This document shows, one piece after another, positions 1-7,416 of a stretch of 15,101 nucleotides of DNA. The number at the start of each line of letters is the position of its first letter. The stretch's first letter is position 1. The stretch covers positions 1 to 15,101 of the forward strand of contig CAZHDB010000035.1 of assembly GCA_964531225.1 (NCBI GenBank), written 5' to 3'. Position numbers and translations under genes: made by a program. The DNA is from CAZHDB01 sp964531225. Its GTDB lineage: Archaea > Thermoproteota > Thermoprotei_A > Sulfolobales > Desulfurococcaceae. Below the pieces are notes generated by a model that was given only the letters and a program-made list of their open reading frames with translations, made no database searches and was not told where the DNA came from.

Positions 1-1
1 T

Positions 2-1246
2 GGAAACGTCATAGTAATAGCCGCAACCAATAGGCCTAATGCAGTAGATCCTGCACTAAGAAGGCCCGGAAGATTTGATCGTGAGATTGAAGTACCGTTA
101 CCTGATAAGCAAGGTAGACTTGAAATTCTACAAATACATACACGCGGCGTACCTTTAGCCGAAGACGTCGATCTTGAGAAACTCGCTGAAATAACACACG
201 GATATACGGGCGCCGATCTGGCTGCTATCGTTAAGGAAGCCGCTCTCCATGCATTACGCCGTTATCTACCTGAAATAGATCTTGAATCTGAGACCATACC
301 CGCCGAAATTCTTGAGAAGATGGAGGTACGAATGGAAGATTTCCTAGCCGCTTTCCGCGAGATCGTGCCAAGTGGTCTACGTGAGATTTATGTTGAAGTA
401 CCAGAGGTTCACTGGAACGATGTTGGTGGCCTCCATGATATAAAGCAAGAACTTAAAATGGCTGTTGAATGGCCCTTAAAGTATCCCGATGCCTTTAAGA
501 GACTTGGAATAAGGCCTCCAAAGGGTATACTTCTCTACGGCCCACCCGGTACTGGTAAGACATTACTTGCTAAGGCAGTCGCTACTGAAAGCGGATCAAA
601 CTTTATAGCAATTAGAGGACCGGAAATCCTTAGTAAATGGGTTGGCGAAAGCGAAAAGATGGTGCGCGAAATATTTAGAAAGGCACGTATGTATGCCCCA
701 GCTATAATATTCTTTGACGAACTAGATGCTATAGCTCCAGCACGTGGATATGCTTTTGACTCCCGTGTTACCGAGAGAATAGTTAGCCAGCTAATTACCG
801 AGATGGATGGTATTGCTAGTCTTGAGAATGTAGTAGTTATAGCAGCAACTAATAGGCCTGATATGATTGATCCGGCTCTACTTAGGCCCGGTCGCTTTGA
901 CAAGTTAATATATGTACCGCCACCGGACAAAAAGGCCAGACTTGAAATTCTAAAAATTCACACACGTAATATGCCCTTAGCAGAAGATGTTGACCTAGAA
1001 GAAATTGCTGAAAAAACCGATGGCTATAGTGGCGCTGATCTAGAGGCTTTAGTTAGAGAAGCAGCTTTACAAGCATTAAAGGAGGACATTAAGATTGATA
1101 GAGTATATATGAAGCACTTCCTAACAGCCCTCGACATAGTTAAGCCATCTATATCACCTGATATGGGGCGTATGTATAAGGAATGGAGTGAAAAGTTTAG
1201 GCAAAAACTACCTAGATCACATATTAAGCCTAGCCTATATACATAA
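2..1246 (+). CDS. cdc48: Cdc48/VAT-type AAA+ ATPase, 3' part (5' end outside window)
   Basis: The reading frame is open from base 2, so the ATG at 320 is internal, not a start. The visible 414 residues cover the end of the D1 AAA module and all of D2. D1 shows the AATNRP sensor and RRPGRFD arginine-finger block at about 17-75. D2 has Walker A GPPGTGKT (539-562), Walker B FFDELD (about 710-727), AATNRP and LRPGRFD. The post-sensor stretches of D1 and D2 are near-duplicates (RLEILxIHTR, PLAEDVDLE). Archaeal Cdc48 is a homohexameric unfoldase with two AAA rings; family members are usually about 730-760 residues, so roughly the first 45% lies upstream. The protein ends in Leu-Tyr-Thr, which fits the C-terminal HbYX rule for docking on the 20S proteasome. 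Stop is TAA. Identity is secure; the proteasome partnership is inferred from the tail. Confidence 0.96.
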   Translation, partial: GNVIVIAATNRPNAVDPALRRPGRFDREIEVPLPDKQGRLEILQIHTRGVPLAEDVDLEKLAEITHGYTGADLAAIVKEAALHALRRYLPEIDLESETIPAEILEKMEVRMEDFLAAFREIVPSGLREIYVEVPEVHWNDVGGLHDIKQELKMAVEWPLKYPDAFKRLGIRPPKGILLYGPPGTGKTLLAKAVATESGSNFIAIRGPEILSKWVGESEKMVREIFRKARMYAPAIIFFDELDAIAPARGYAFDSRVTERIVSQLITEMDGIASLENVVVIAATNRPDMIDPALLRPGRFDKLIYVPPPDKKARLEILKIHTRNMPLAEDVDLEEIAEKTDGYSGADLEALVREAALQALKEDIKIDRVYMKHFLTALDIVKPSISPDMGRMYKEWSEKFRQKLPRSHIKPSLYT

Positions 1247-1318
1247 ATTAGTGTTTAATTATATCTATTAATGTATAATGGTTTCTAAAAACAAGACATA
1301 GCTCTAGAGGCGATCTAT

Positions 1319-1576
1319 ATGGTAATACTTAGCGAATTATGGAGAAATAGACCATTATTCAAAATAATTATTGATGAATTAGCTAGGCATGGAGGTACTA
1401 TAACTGATTCAGAGTTACTTCAAAGTATAAAATCGAACTATGGATTTGAAGTTTCTAGTGCCGAGTTACTAAAAGCTCTTTTGACTCTAGAAATTAGGGG
1501 TTATATAGTTGTAAATAAAATTAGGAAGGAATATCAAATATCATTTAGTAGATCATTTGTATCGGGGAAAATATGA
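1319..1576 (+). CDS. Small putative winged-helix protein
   Basis: An 85-residue protein that I do not recognise as a named family. Its pattern, inferred by eye, is an N-terminal helix (FKIIIDELARHG), a turn, a second helix (TDSELLQSIKS), a third helix (SAELLKALLTLEIRG) and a beta hairpin ending in KEYQISF. This resembles a winged helix-turn-helix, with a basic N-terminus and a recognition-helix-like third segment. ATG start at 1319 is preceded by a weak purine stretch (gaggcgat). It lies 72 bp after the cdc48 stop and 59 bp before the FEN1 gene, same strand, so co-transcription is possible. The stop is TGA, and the next in-frame stop is a TAA 33 bases on. It could be a DNA-binding regulator or a small subunit of a larger complex; function unknown. 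Confidence 0.7.
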   Translation: MVILSELWRNRPLFKIIIDELARHGGTITDSELLQSIKSNYGFEVSSAELLKALLTLEIRGYIVVNKIRKEYQISFSRSFVSGKI

Positions 1577-1635
1577 ATAAATTCTTGGATAAGAAATATT
1601 TCCCTTTAAACAACATATATTTAATGGTGTAGTAA

Positions 1636-2688
1636 ATGGGTGTTAATCTAAAGGATCTTATACCAGATGATGTTAAGACAATAATAGACGATCTCAGAAG
1701 TTTAAGGGGGAAAGTGATATCGATAGATGCATATAACGCGCTATATCAATTCCTAACAGCTATTAGGCAACCAGATGGCACACCATTAATGGATAGCCGT
1801 GGAAGAATAACTAGCCATCTAAATGGACTGTTTTACCGCACTATAAACTTCGTTGAGGCAGGAATAAAGCCAGTCTATGTATTCGATGGTCAGCCACCAG
1901 AGATCAAATATATGGAAATAGAACGTAGAAGGAAAATTAAGGAAGAGTCTGTAAAGAAATATGAAGAGGCGTTAAAGAAAGGAGATCTTGAAGCTGCTAA
2001 AAGATATGCGCAAATGAGTGCCAAGCTTACAGAAGATATGGTTACTGGTGCTAAGAAACTCTTAGACGCGATGGGTATTCCATGGGTACAAGCTCCGGCA
2101 GAAGGCGAGGCCCAAGCTGCATATATGACTGCCAAAGGGGATTGTTGGGCTACAGGTAGCCAGGATTACGATTCCCTGCTTTTCGGTTCTCCAAGGCTTA
2201 TTCGAAACCTAACGATCTCTGGCAGGAGGAAGCTTCCACGTAAAGATATCTACATAGAGATTAAGCCTGAAGTTATAGAGCTTGCGAAGCTTTTGAAAAA
2301 ACTAGGTCTTACTAGAGAGCAACTTATAGCTATTGGTATACTTGTTGGTACAGACTACAATCCTGATGGCGTTAAAGGTATTGGGCCTAAGAAGGCTTTA
2401 CAACTAGTTAGAGCCTATAGGGATATTGATAAATTGTTCAAGGCAATACCGCGCCACGAATTCCCGGTTGACCCATTAAAAATCTTTGAGTACTTCATGA
2501 ATCCCCCGCATACAGATGATTATAAACTTGAATGGAAGGAACCTGACGAAAAAGCTGTTATAGAGATACTTGTTGAAGAACATGACTTTTCTATGCAACG
2601 TGTTAAGAACGCCCTAGAGAGACTTAAGAAAGCATATAGGGAACATATAAAGGGTGTTCAGAAAGGACTAGATCTTTGGTTTACCTAG
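1636..2688 (+). CDS. fen: Flap endonuclease 1 (FEN1)
   Basis: A structure-specific 5' flap nuclease that trims Okazaki fragments and acts in base-excision repair. At 350 residues it has normal archaeal length. The N domain starts MGVNL, where Gly2 must become N-terminal to reach the active site, supporting the ATG at 1636. GGTG lies 6 bases upstream. Metal-binding acidic residues visible are Asp31 (SIDAYN), Asp84 (VFDGQPP), Glu156 and Glu158 (PAEGEAQ), Asp177 and Asp179 (SQDYD) and Asp240 (GTDYN). A helix-hairpin-helix (GVKGIGPKKAL) follows for downstream duplex binding. The C-terminus QKGLDLWF is a textbook PIP box for the PCNA clamp. The stop codon overlaps that of the convergent pcm gene by 4 bp. 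No missing residue was noticed. Confidence 0.97.
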   Translation: MGVNLKDLIPDDVKTIIDDLRSLRGKVISIDAYNALYQFLTAIRQPDGTPLMDSRGRITSHLNGLFYRTINFVEAGIKPVYVFDGQPPEIKYMEIERRRKIKEESVKKYEEALKKGDLEAAKRYAQMSAKLTEDMVTGAKKLLDAMGIPWVQAPAEGEAQAAYMTAKGDCWATGSQDYDSLLFGSPRLIRNLTISGRRKLPRKDIYIEIKPEVIELAKLLKKLGLTREQLIAIGILVGTDYNPDGVKGIGPKKALQLVRAYRDIDKLFKAIPRHEFPVDPLKIFEYFMNPPHTDDYKLEWKEPDEKAVIEILVEEHDFSMQRVKNALERLKKAYREHIKGVQKGLDLWFT

Positions 2689-3383
2689 TAATAATAGTAG
2701 TCTTTCCAGCCATATTCGCCAATTAACGGTACAAATAAACACCATGTATCTTCCTTAATATCTAATTTCCCATTCAAGGACTTACGAACTATTAATAGTC
2801 TTTGAAGCCCTAGATCACCTACCGGTATAACCATTATTCCCCCAGGCCTCAATTGTTCGATTAAAGGCTTTGGTATTGTCGGAGCAGCTGCCGTAACTAT
2901 TATCCTATCATACGGGGATTTTTCAGGATACCCCTTTGTTCCATCACCGACAATAACAGTTACACATTCACTGTATCCCGTTCTTTTTAGATTATCTATT
3001 GCAAATTTTGCCAGTTCAGGAATTCTCTCAATAGTATATACATGGCCTTTCTTCATAGGATCTTGTTTGCAGACAATTTCTGCTAATACAGCTGCTTGAT
3101 AACCGGAACCAGTACCTATCTCTAATACTATGTGTCCGGGCTCAGGATCAAGTAATTCGGTCATTATTGCCACCATATGAGGAGCACTAATTGTTTGTCC
3201 ATGTCCAATAGGCAATGGATGATCTACATATGCCCATCTTTTTTGATGAGTAGGTACAAACTCTTCTCTAGGTACATTAAGCATTGCCTTTTTTACTTTC
3301 TCACTCTTTATAATTTCTTCCATGACTAGTTTCTCCACCAAGCGTTTCCTTTCAAGAAGGTAGTCAACCAATATACCCCCCAC
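2685..3383 (-). CDS. pcm: Protein-L-isoaspartate O-methyltransferase
   Basis: Uses S-adenosylmethionine to methylate L-isoaspartyl residues in age-damaged proteins, starting their repair. The 232 residues show an N-terminal helical region, the family signature IGHGQTISAPHMVAIM at about 59-74 with active-site Ser66, the SAM motif VLEIGTGSGYQ at 86-96, the acidic ribose motif YTIERIPEL, and the PLIGEYGWKD block near the C-terminus. A KDYYYY tail is unusual. The start is GTG at 3383; the first ATG is codon 21, which would cut into the conserved N-terminal helix, so GTG is preferred. No Shine-Dalgarno is visible, suggesting a leaderless transcript. The start lies only 13 bp from the divergent DUF371 start. 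The stop overlaps the FEN1 stop. Confidence 0.95.
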   Translation of the reverse strand: MGGILVDYLLERKRLVEKLVMEEIIKSEKVKKAMLNVPREEFVPTHQKRWAYVDHPLPIGHGQTISAPHMVAIMTELLDPEPGHIVLEIGTGSGYQAAVLAEIVCKQDPMKKGHVYTIERIPELAKFAIDNLKRTGYSECVTVIVGDGTKGYPEKSPYDRIIVTAAAPTIPKPLIEQLRPGGIMVIPVGDLGLQRLLIVRKSLNGKLDIKEDTWCLFVPLIGEYGWKDYYYY

Positions 3384-3396
3384 AAGTTATTATTAT

Positions 3397-3945
3397 ATGG
3401 GGACGGTAATTAAAGAGGTGGTTACAATAAGCAAAGCCAATGTCTTCATAGTATCGTTCGAAAGAATTATTGCAAAAGGACATAAAAATATACAAGGTCT
3501 ACATCCCACAACTATAGAAATTACTAAGGAAAAAACCTTAACGCCAAGAGGCGATTGTATTATCGGGATCATGGCAGACAAGGCCGTAAATGATCTTTCG
3601 CCTGAATTCAAGAAGTTATTAAAAGATCGAAATACTGTTCTAATAGGTCAATTCTATGTTAACAATAAACTCTATGATACAGTTATTGGACAAGGCGATC
3701 CTAGTCTAATATTAACTAATGATAAGAAAATGATATTTAGAAAAAGTACTTATGTAGATGATTCAACGATATCCATTAGAACTAATAAGGCCGCGCGGGA
3801 TCTAAATAGAGACATGATAAAACTACTTAAAAAACCAGAGACTATCCTTACGACAATTCTGATAGCCCTAAAGCCTCTTGAGATCAATCCTAAAAATATA
3901 TGTATAGGGAGAATAATCAAGTACTCTCCTATACCCAATAAATAA
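3397..3945 (+). CDS. DUF371 family protein
   Basis: A 182-residue archaeal protein of unknown function. The block GHKNIQGLHPTTIEITK, then LTPRGDCIIGI, at residues 28-58 matches my memory of the DUF371 signature (GHxNIxxxHxTTxExTK...LTxxGDCIIGV). No signal peptide or membrane segment is seen. The conserved core seems to end around ILIALKPLE (about residue 163). The last 20 or so residues are encoded over the 3' end of the convergent Trm5 gene, giving a 78-bp antisense overlap. Start is ATG at 3397 with no Shine-Dalgarno; GTG at 3418 is an alternative just before the conserved region. A leaderless mRNA would place its promoter inside the first codons of pcm. Stop is TAA. Confidence 0.85.
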   Translation: MGTVIKEVVTISKANVFIVSFERIIAKGHKNIQGLHPTTIEITKEKTLTPRGDCIIGIMADKAVNDLSPEFKKLLKDRNTVLIGQFYVNNKLYDTVIGQGDPSLILTNDKKMIFRKSTYVDDSTISIRTNKAARDLNRDMIKLLKKPETILTTILIALKPLEINPKNICIGRIIKYSPIPNK

Positions 3946-4857
3946 CCATTCATTCTGTATTAAATCACTAATATTATTCAATACTGCTTCAACATTGTTG
4001 CTCACTACATACAAATGTAGTATCGTATCTTTATGAGACAAGTGATTATATGTTTTAAAAAATTCTATACTTTTATGCGGTAAATTAGCAATTATACGAT
4101 CTGCTATTGAACTCTTAAAGTATTTAGGAATATCCCTTGCATCAAATACCGATGCTACAATTCTACCTCTTAATCTCCTCCTATTTAATACGATGCTTTT
4201 TAATAAACAATAGATCGCATATGGATTAATGTCATTAGCATAAATGAGTGCTTCTTTAAGATGGGCAATATGTATGGAAAACCCTCCAAATCCCGAAAAA
4301 AGATCAAAAACTATTTCCCCATCCTTAACATTTTCAGCTAATAATCTATGTTCCGTAGATAGTCTCGGATTAAAGTATACTCTATACAAGTCTACGAAAA
4401 ACTCCAATCCATATTCTTTATAAACAACGTATTTAACTTCTTTACCCCATATCAATCGTAACTTACCTAGCCGATAATCATGCTCAGTACCATGTTTAAC
4501 ATAAATTGCCTCAATCCAAGGATATATTGATCTAAGGACATTGATAATTCTAGATTCCCCGTACTCTCTAACAACTTTTTCCCTAACAATAACTATATTA
4601 CCCACAATATCATGAGAAGGGATTTTATGCTTGGTCATTCTTGTAATCTTCTTTTGTGATGGATTGCATTCAACTATCTCAAACTTTATATTATACTTCC
4701 TTAGAAGATCCTCGCATTTAACTTGGTTAATTATAGGTAAAAGTAAATATTCATTTACAGATAGTACCTTATATTCACTATTCATTAAATTATGTTTTAC
4801 CAGTAATCTTCTTACTTTCTCGCCATATCCTTTATATATTTTGACGCATTTTATCAA
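3868..4857 (-). CDS. trm5: Trm5-type tRNA (guanine37-N1)-methyltransferase
   Basis: Predicted to methylate N1 of G37, next to the anticodon, with SAM, preventing +1 frameshifting; some archaeal paralogs also act in wyosine synthesis. The 329 residues match the family: an N-terminal D1-like region (about 1-75), a middle domain, then YFNPRLSTEHRLLAE at 161-175, the SAM motif DLFSGFGGFSI at 185-195, YANDINPYA, and the catalytic NLPH motif at 258-261. It ends near the usual YSPYTYIFRIDL segment, so the protein is complete. Start is TTG at 4857, with GGAGG 10 bases upstream; the first ATG is codon 25, inside D1. The gene runs 78 bp into the tail of the convergent DUF371 gene and diverges from NAD kinase. 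Which paralog type (Trm5a, b or c) it is was not decided. Confidence 0.9.
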   Translation of the reverse strand: MIKCVKIYKGYGEKVRRLLVKHNLMNSEYKVLSVNEYLLLPIINQVKCEDLLRKYNIKFEIVECNPSQKKITRMTKHKIPSHDIVGNIVIVREKVVREYGESRIINVLRSIYPWIEAIYVKHGTEHDYRLGKLRLIWGKEVKYVVYKEYGLEFFVDLYRVYFNPRLSTEHRLLAENVKDGEIVFDLFSGFGGFSIHIAHLKEALIYANDINPYAIYCLLKSIVLNRRRLRGRIVASVFDARDIPKYFKSSIADRIIANLPHKSIEFFKTYNHLSHKDTILHLYVVSNNVEAVLNNISDLIQNEWLFIGYRRVLDYSPYTYIFRIDLKRL

Positions 4858-4945
4858 TAGCCTATGGCCTCCGAGCCAGAGCTAGACTATTTATTTCTAA
4901 AGATATATTCTATACTTGAGGTTAATGAAAGATATTAGTATGTGA
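4858..4945. promoter_or_regulatory. Shared divergent promoter region (trm5 / nadK)
   Basis: These 88 bases separate the divergent trm5 and nadK genes and must carry both promoters. The AT-rich stretch with gatatattctata (about 4900-4913) is a TATA-like candidate for the rightward gene. The minus strand carries GGAGG (complement at 4868-4872), which serves trm5 as a ribosome binding site. Exact transcription start sites cannot be fixed by eye. Confidence 0.4.
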
Positions 4946-5785
4946 TTGGTGTCGATGAAATTGATGCCAATAAGAAGAGTTGTGATAGTATACAAGCCAG
5001 CTAAAAAATGTAGTGATTTAATAAAAGATTATGTAAGTGAATTTGAAAGAAGAAATATTAGAGTACATACGGTATGGGTTGATGAGATTAGGAAGGGTGA
5101 TCTTGATAATTATGATCTCATTTTATCCATAGGTGGTGACGGTACATTATTGAGGATTTCTTGGAGTTTATATGAGAGACTTCCACTTATATTACCTATT
5201 CCCTGTGGTAGAAGGACTGTTTTATACGAGGATCTAAGTAATGTTGATGCTGATACTATTGTTGAACGAGTCCTAACAGGCAGATTCTATATTGAGCGAG
5301 TACATAGAGTAAAGGCTATTTATGCAGGAGTCCAGGAATATGGATTAAACGAGGTAGCTGTTATAACTCATGATTTTGGTAAGGCGCTACTCATGGACGT
5401 TGATATTAGAACACCATATATTAGTACATCATTTGTCTTAGAAGGTGATGGAGTAATTATTGCATCGCCTACTGGTTCATCGGCATATGCACTATCAGCT
5501 AATGGACCAATTGTTGAACCAGGAGCTAATGGAATGCTCTTTATACCCTTAAATCCCGTAACGCTTAATATAGCTCCGATATTTATTCATCCGTTTTCTA
5601 CGATTGTGGTAATGCCAAAGGGTTATAGCGATCTATATATTGATGGTGTGCGTCTAGACACATTACCATCTAATTCAAAGGTTACCATTAGGATGGACAA
5701 TAATGAATTACGTATAATTAGGATTAATGAAAAACGTAATTTGGTGAAAAGAGTTCTTGAAGGAAGAACAACTAGGTTCACGTAA
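4946..5785 (+). CDS. nadK: NAD kinase
   Basis: Phosphorylates NAD with ATP (or polyphosphate in some archaea) to make NADP. The 279 residues carry the diagnostic SIGGDGTLLR (61-70; GGDG with the catalytic Asp65), GLNEVAV (Asn135-Glu136, ribose contact), EGDGVIIASPTGSSAY (166-181) and SANGPIVEPG (184-193). The segment between GGDG and NE (PIPCGRRTVLYED) departs from the usual glycine-rich GxLGFL motif; I recall shortened versions in crenarchaeal homologs. The longest frame opens with TTG at 4946; GTG at 4949 and ATGs at 4955 and 4964 are in frame. The ATG at 4955 or 4964 looks better, since homology starts at RRVVIVYKP. The last 29 bp overlap nob1, implying one operon. Stop is TAA. Confidence 0.93.
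   Translation: MVSMKLMPIRRVVIVYKPAKKCSDLIKDYVSEFERRNIRVHTVWVDEIRKGDLDNYDLILSIGGDGTLLRISWSLYERLPLILPIPCGRRTVLYEDLSNVDADTIVERVLTGRFYIERVHRVKAIYAGVQEYGLNEVAVITHDFGKALLMDVDIRTPYISTSFVLEGDGVIIASPTGSSAYALSANGPIVEPGANGMLFIPLNPVTLNIAPIFIHPFSTIVVMPKGYSDLYIDGVRLDTLPSNSKVTIRMDNNELRIIRINEKRNLVKRVLEGRTTRFT
5743..5747 (+). promoter_or_regulatory. Shine-Dalgarno fixing the nob1 TTG start
   Basis: GGTGA lies within the nadK coding sequence, 9 bases before the TTG at 5757. It matches the archaeal anti-Shine-Dalgarno and decides the otherwise weak TTG start. Confidence 0.7.
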
Positions 5786-6284
5786 GAAGAGTTATATCAT
5801 TCTAGATACAACTGCGTTTCTAGCAAAATATCCCCTCCAACATTATAGTTCACATGAACTGCTAACAACGGCTTATGTACTTTCGGAGCTCAGAGATCAT
5901 GAGAGCAAAGAAGCGTTTGAAATAGCATCGAATATTGGTAGAGTAAAAGTTGTTCAACCTGATAAAAAATTTATTGATAAAGCTATTAATGTAGCCAAGT
6001 CTATTGGTGAACATACGTCTCTATCTAAAACCGATATTAGCATTTTAGCTTTAGCTCTTCAATACAGTCTATATGGTCATGTAATCGTTATTACAGACGA
6101 CTATGCATTACAAAACACATTATTATATGTAGGGATACCATTTAAACCACTACGAACAACCGGTATTAAACAATTCAGAAGATACACAGTAATATGTCCT
6201 ACATGCGGATATGTATCAAGTAATATAGGTGAAAAAACTTGTCCACTATGTAATAGCAAACTTATTAAGAAAAAATTTTCTTAA
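5757..6284 (+). CDS. nob1: Nob1-type PIN endonuclease with zinc ribbon
   Basis: Predicted to cleave the 3' end of pre-16S rRNA during small-subunit maturation. The 175 residues have a PIN domain with the expected acidic set, Asp17 (IILDTTAF), Glu44 (VLSELRDHE), Asp93 (SKTDISIL) and Asp114/115 (VITDDYAL). A C-terminal zinc ribbon follows with Cys146, Cys149 (CPTCG), Cys161 and Cys164 (CPLC). The ribbon separates Nob1 from VapC toxins, which lack it, and no antitoxin gene is adjacent. Start is TTG at 5757, supported by GGTGA at 5743-5747 nine bases upstream, inside nadK; this gives a 29-bp overlap and suggests translational coupling. The final 20 bp overlap the convergent NSUN gene in an inverted repeat. 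Stop is TAA. Confidence 0.92.
   Translation: MKEEQLGSRKKSYIILDTTAFLAKYPLQHYSSHELLTTAYVLSELRDHESKEAFEIASNIGRVKVVQPDKKFIDKAINVAKSIGEHTSLSKTDISILALALQYSLYGHVIVITDDYALQNTLLYVGIPFKPLRTTGIKQFRRYTVICPTCGYVSSNIGEKTCPLCNSKLIKKKFS
6265..6284. repeat. 20-bp inverted repeat at overlapping convergent stops
   Basis: TTAAGAAAA (6265-6273) and TTTTCTTAA (6276-6284) are perfect reverse complements around an AA spacer. The repeat spans exactly the overlap of nob1 and the NSUN-type gene, and each end is the TAA stop of one of them. The T-rich tract on either strand could also aid transcription termination in both directions. Confidence 0.85.
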
Positions 6285-7416
6285 AAACCGCTATAAAATA
6301 ACCATTCATATCGTGTCCAAGGGGAGAAAACCTGTAGAATACCATATTGTCCAAGTAAACTTTATCAGCATATGGAACCTCTACATCTAGTGTTTCAAAG
6401 CCAAGATCCCTTATATAGAGACAATTACCCTCGTTTTCATGAAAAGTTATTGTACAAGTACTATAAACTAGGATGCCGTTAATCTTTAGAATATTATATG
6501 CTGGTTTAAAGAATTGTCTTTGGTAGGCTACACTGTTCAAGAGATCTTTATATGTCTTAGTGAATAGTAATTTAGGTCTAATACCAAGAGCTGTGCATGG
6601 AGGATCTAAGAGTACCTTATCAGCTTTAATCGTCGGAAGATCACTATCTAGGTATCTAGAATCACCAAGATAAAGGAAATAGTTTTTAGGCAACTTGAGC
6701 CTTTTAATAGTTTCAACGATCCTATTTATCTTTGGAACAGATCTATCTACACTTATTAACCTAGCTAATCCTCGGCTGTATTGTATAATATGACTAGTCT
6801 TGCCTCCGGGTGCAGCACAGCAATCAATGATAGTTTCGCCTGCTTCTGGATTAAGTATATGTGTAACAGCTATTGATGGAAGACTTTGAGGATAGAACAG
6901 TCCAGCTTTATATTCGTACATTTCTCTAATAGGAGGTAATCTATACCTAGAGACTATGGTTTTTGCCACTAATCCCTTGCGAACCTGTTTAACCTTCTTA
7001 GAATCCATAGTAGTTCTGGCCAAAGCTACTATAAACCCGTTAGGAGTAACTATATTAACTTCTTCTCCAGGCCTAAATGTATCAAATTTTACAATCCCGG
7101 GCCTATAGACAGGGGCTCCAAGCATTATGCTTTCTGCCGCAATATAATCAACCACTATTCTTTTATCAACAATAGGTATTTTATAAGGGCCTTTAACAAT
7201 AATATAGATCGCATCATCGTAATACGGATCGGGTTTAAATGAATATTCAGTATACTTATTGCGTAAAAGATCAAGTAATTCCTCACGATCAATGATCATA
7301 GTATTTACACGAAGATAGTGTCTACTACAAGGCGTCATTAGTTTATCTAGAACGGATTTAGTTGAGCTACCGAAAACCATTGAAATACTTTTAAATAGTT
7401 CCGTTTCTATTTGCAC
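6265..7416 (-). CDS. NOL1/NOP2/Sun (NSUN) RNA m5C methyltransferase with PUA domain
   Basis: Predicted to make 5-methylcytosine in tRNA or rRNA using SAM. The 383 residues show an RsmB/NSUN N-terminal part (HYLRVNT), an inserted PUA-like domain at about 85-155 (VDKRIVVDYIAAESIMLGAPVY, then RPGEEVNIV), SAM motif CCAAPGGKTSHI at 199-210, DKVLLDPPC with Cys274 (product-release cysteine) and YSTCTI with Cys321 (catalytic nucleophile). A PUA domain inside the N-terminal half resembles human NSUN6 and its archaeal relatives, which methylate tRNA; that substrate is inference. Start is GTG at 7416, with GGTGA (complement at 7427-7431) ten bases upstream. The gene converges on nob1 with a 20-bp overlap. 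Both catalytic cysteines are present. Confidence 0.92.
   Translation of the reverse strand: MQIETELFKSISMVFGSSTKSVLDKLMTPCSRHYLRVNTMIIDREELLDLLRNKYTEYSFKPDPYYDDAIYIIVKGPYKIPIVDKRIVVDYIAAESIMLGAPVYRPGIVKFDTFRPGEEVNIVTPNGFIVALARTTMDSKKVKQVRKGLVAKTIVSRYRLPPIREMYEYKAGLFYPQSLPSIAVTHILNPEAGETIIDCCAAPGGKTSHIIQYSRGLARLISVDRSVPKINRIVETIKRLKLPKNYFLYLGDSRYLDSDLPTIKADKVLLDPPCTALGIRPKLLFTKTYKDLLNSVAYQRQFFKPAYNILKINGILVYSTCTITFHENEGNCLYIRDLGFETLDVEVPYADKVYLDNMVFYRFSPLGHDMNGYFIAVFKKIFS

Noticed and set aside
535..930. Minus-strand 131-residue ORF inside cdc48
   Set aside because: It mirrors the conserved Walker and sensor motifs of the plus-strand gene and has no support of its own.
320..1246. A stand-alone 308-residue single-domain AAA ATPase starting at the ATG at 320
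   Set aside because: The frame is open back to base 2 and encodes the end of a D1 AAA module, so this is the middle of Cdc48.
1574..1576. Genome-wide reassignment of TGA to Trp
   Set aside because: TGA seems to end the 85-residue gene and the COG2521-like gene (13874-13876) at sensible places. A TAA follows soon after in both, so this is not decisive, but no archaeal precedent of this kind is known to me in this group.
5757..6284. VapC toxin of a toxin-antitoxin pair
   Set aside because: The C-terminal four-cysteine zinc ribbon identifies Nob1, and the upstream partner is NAD kinase, not an antitoxin.
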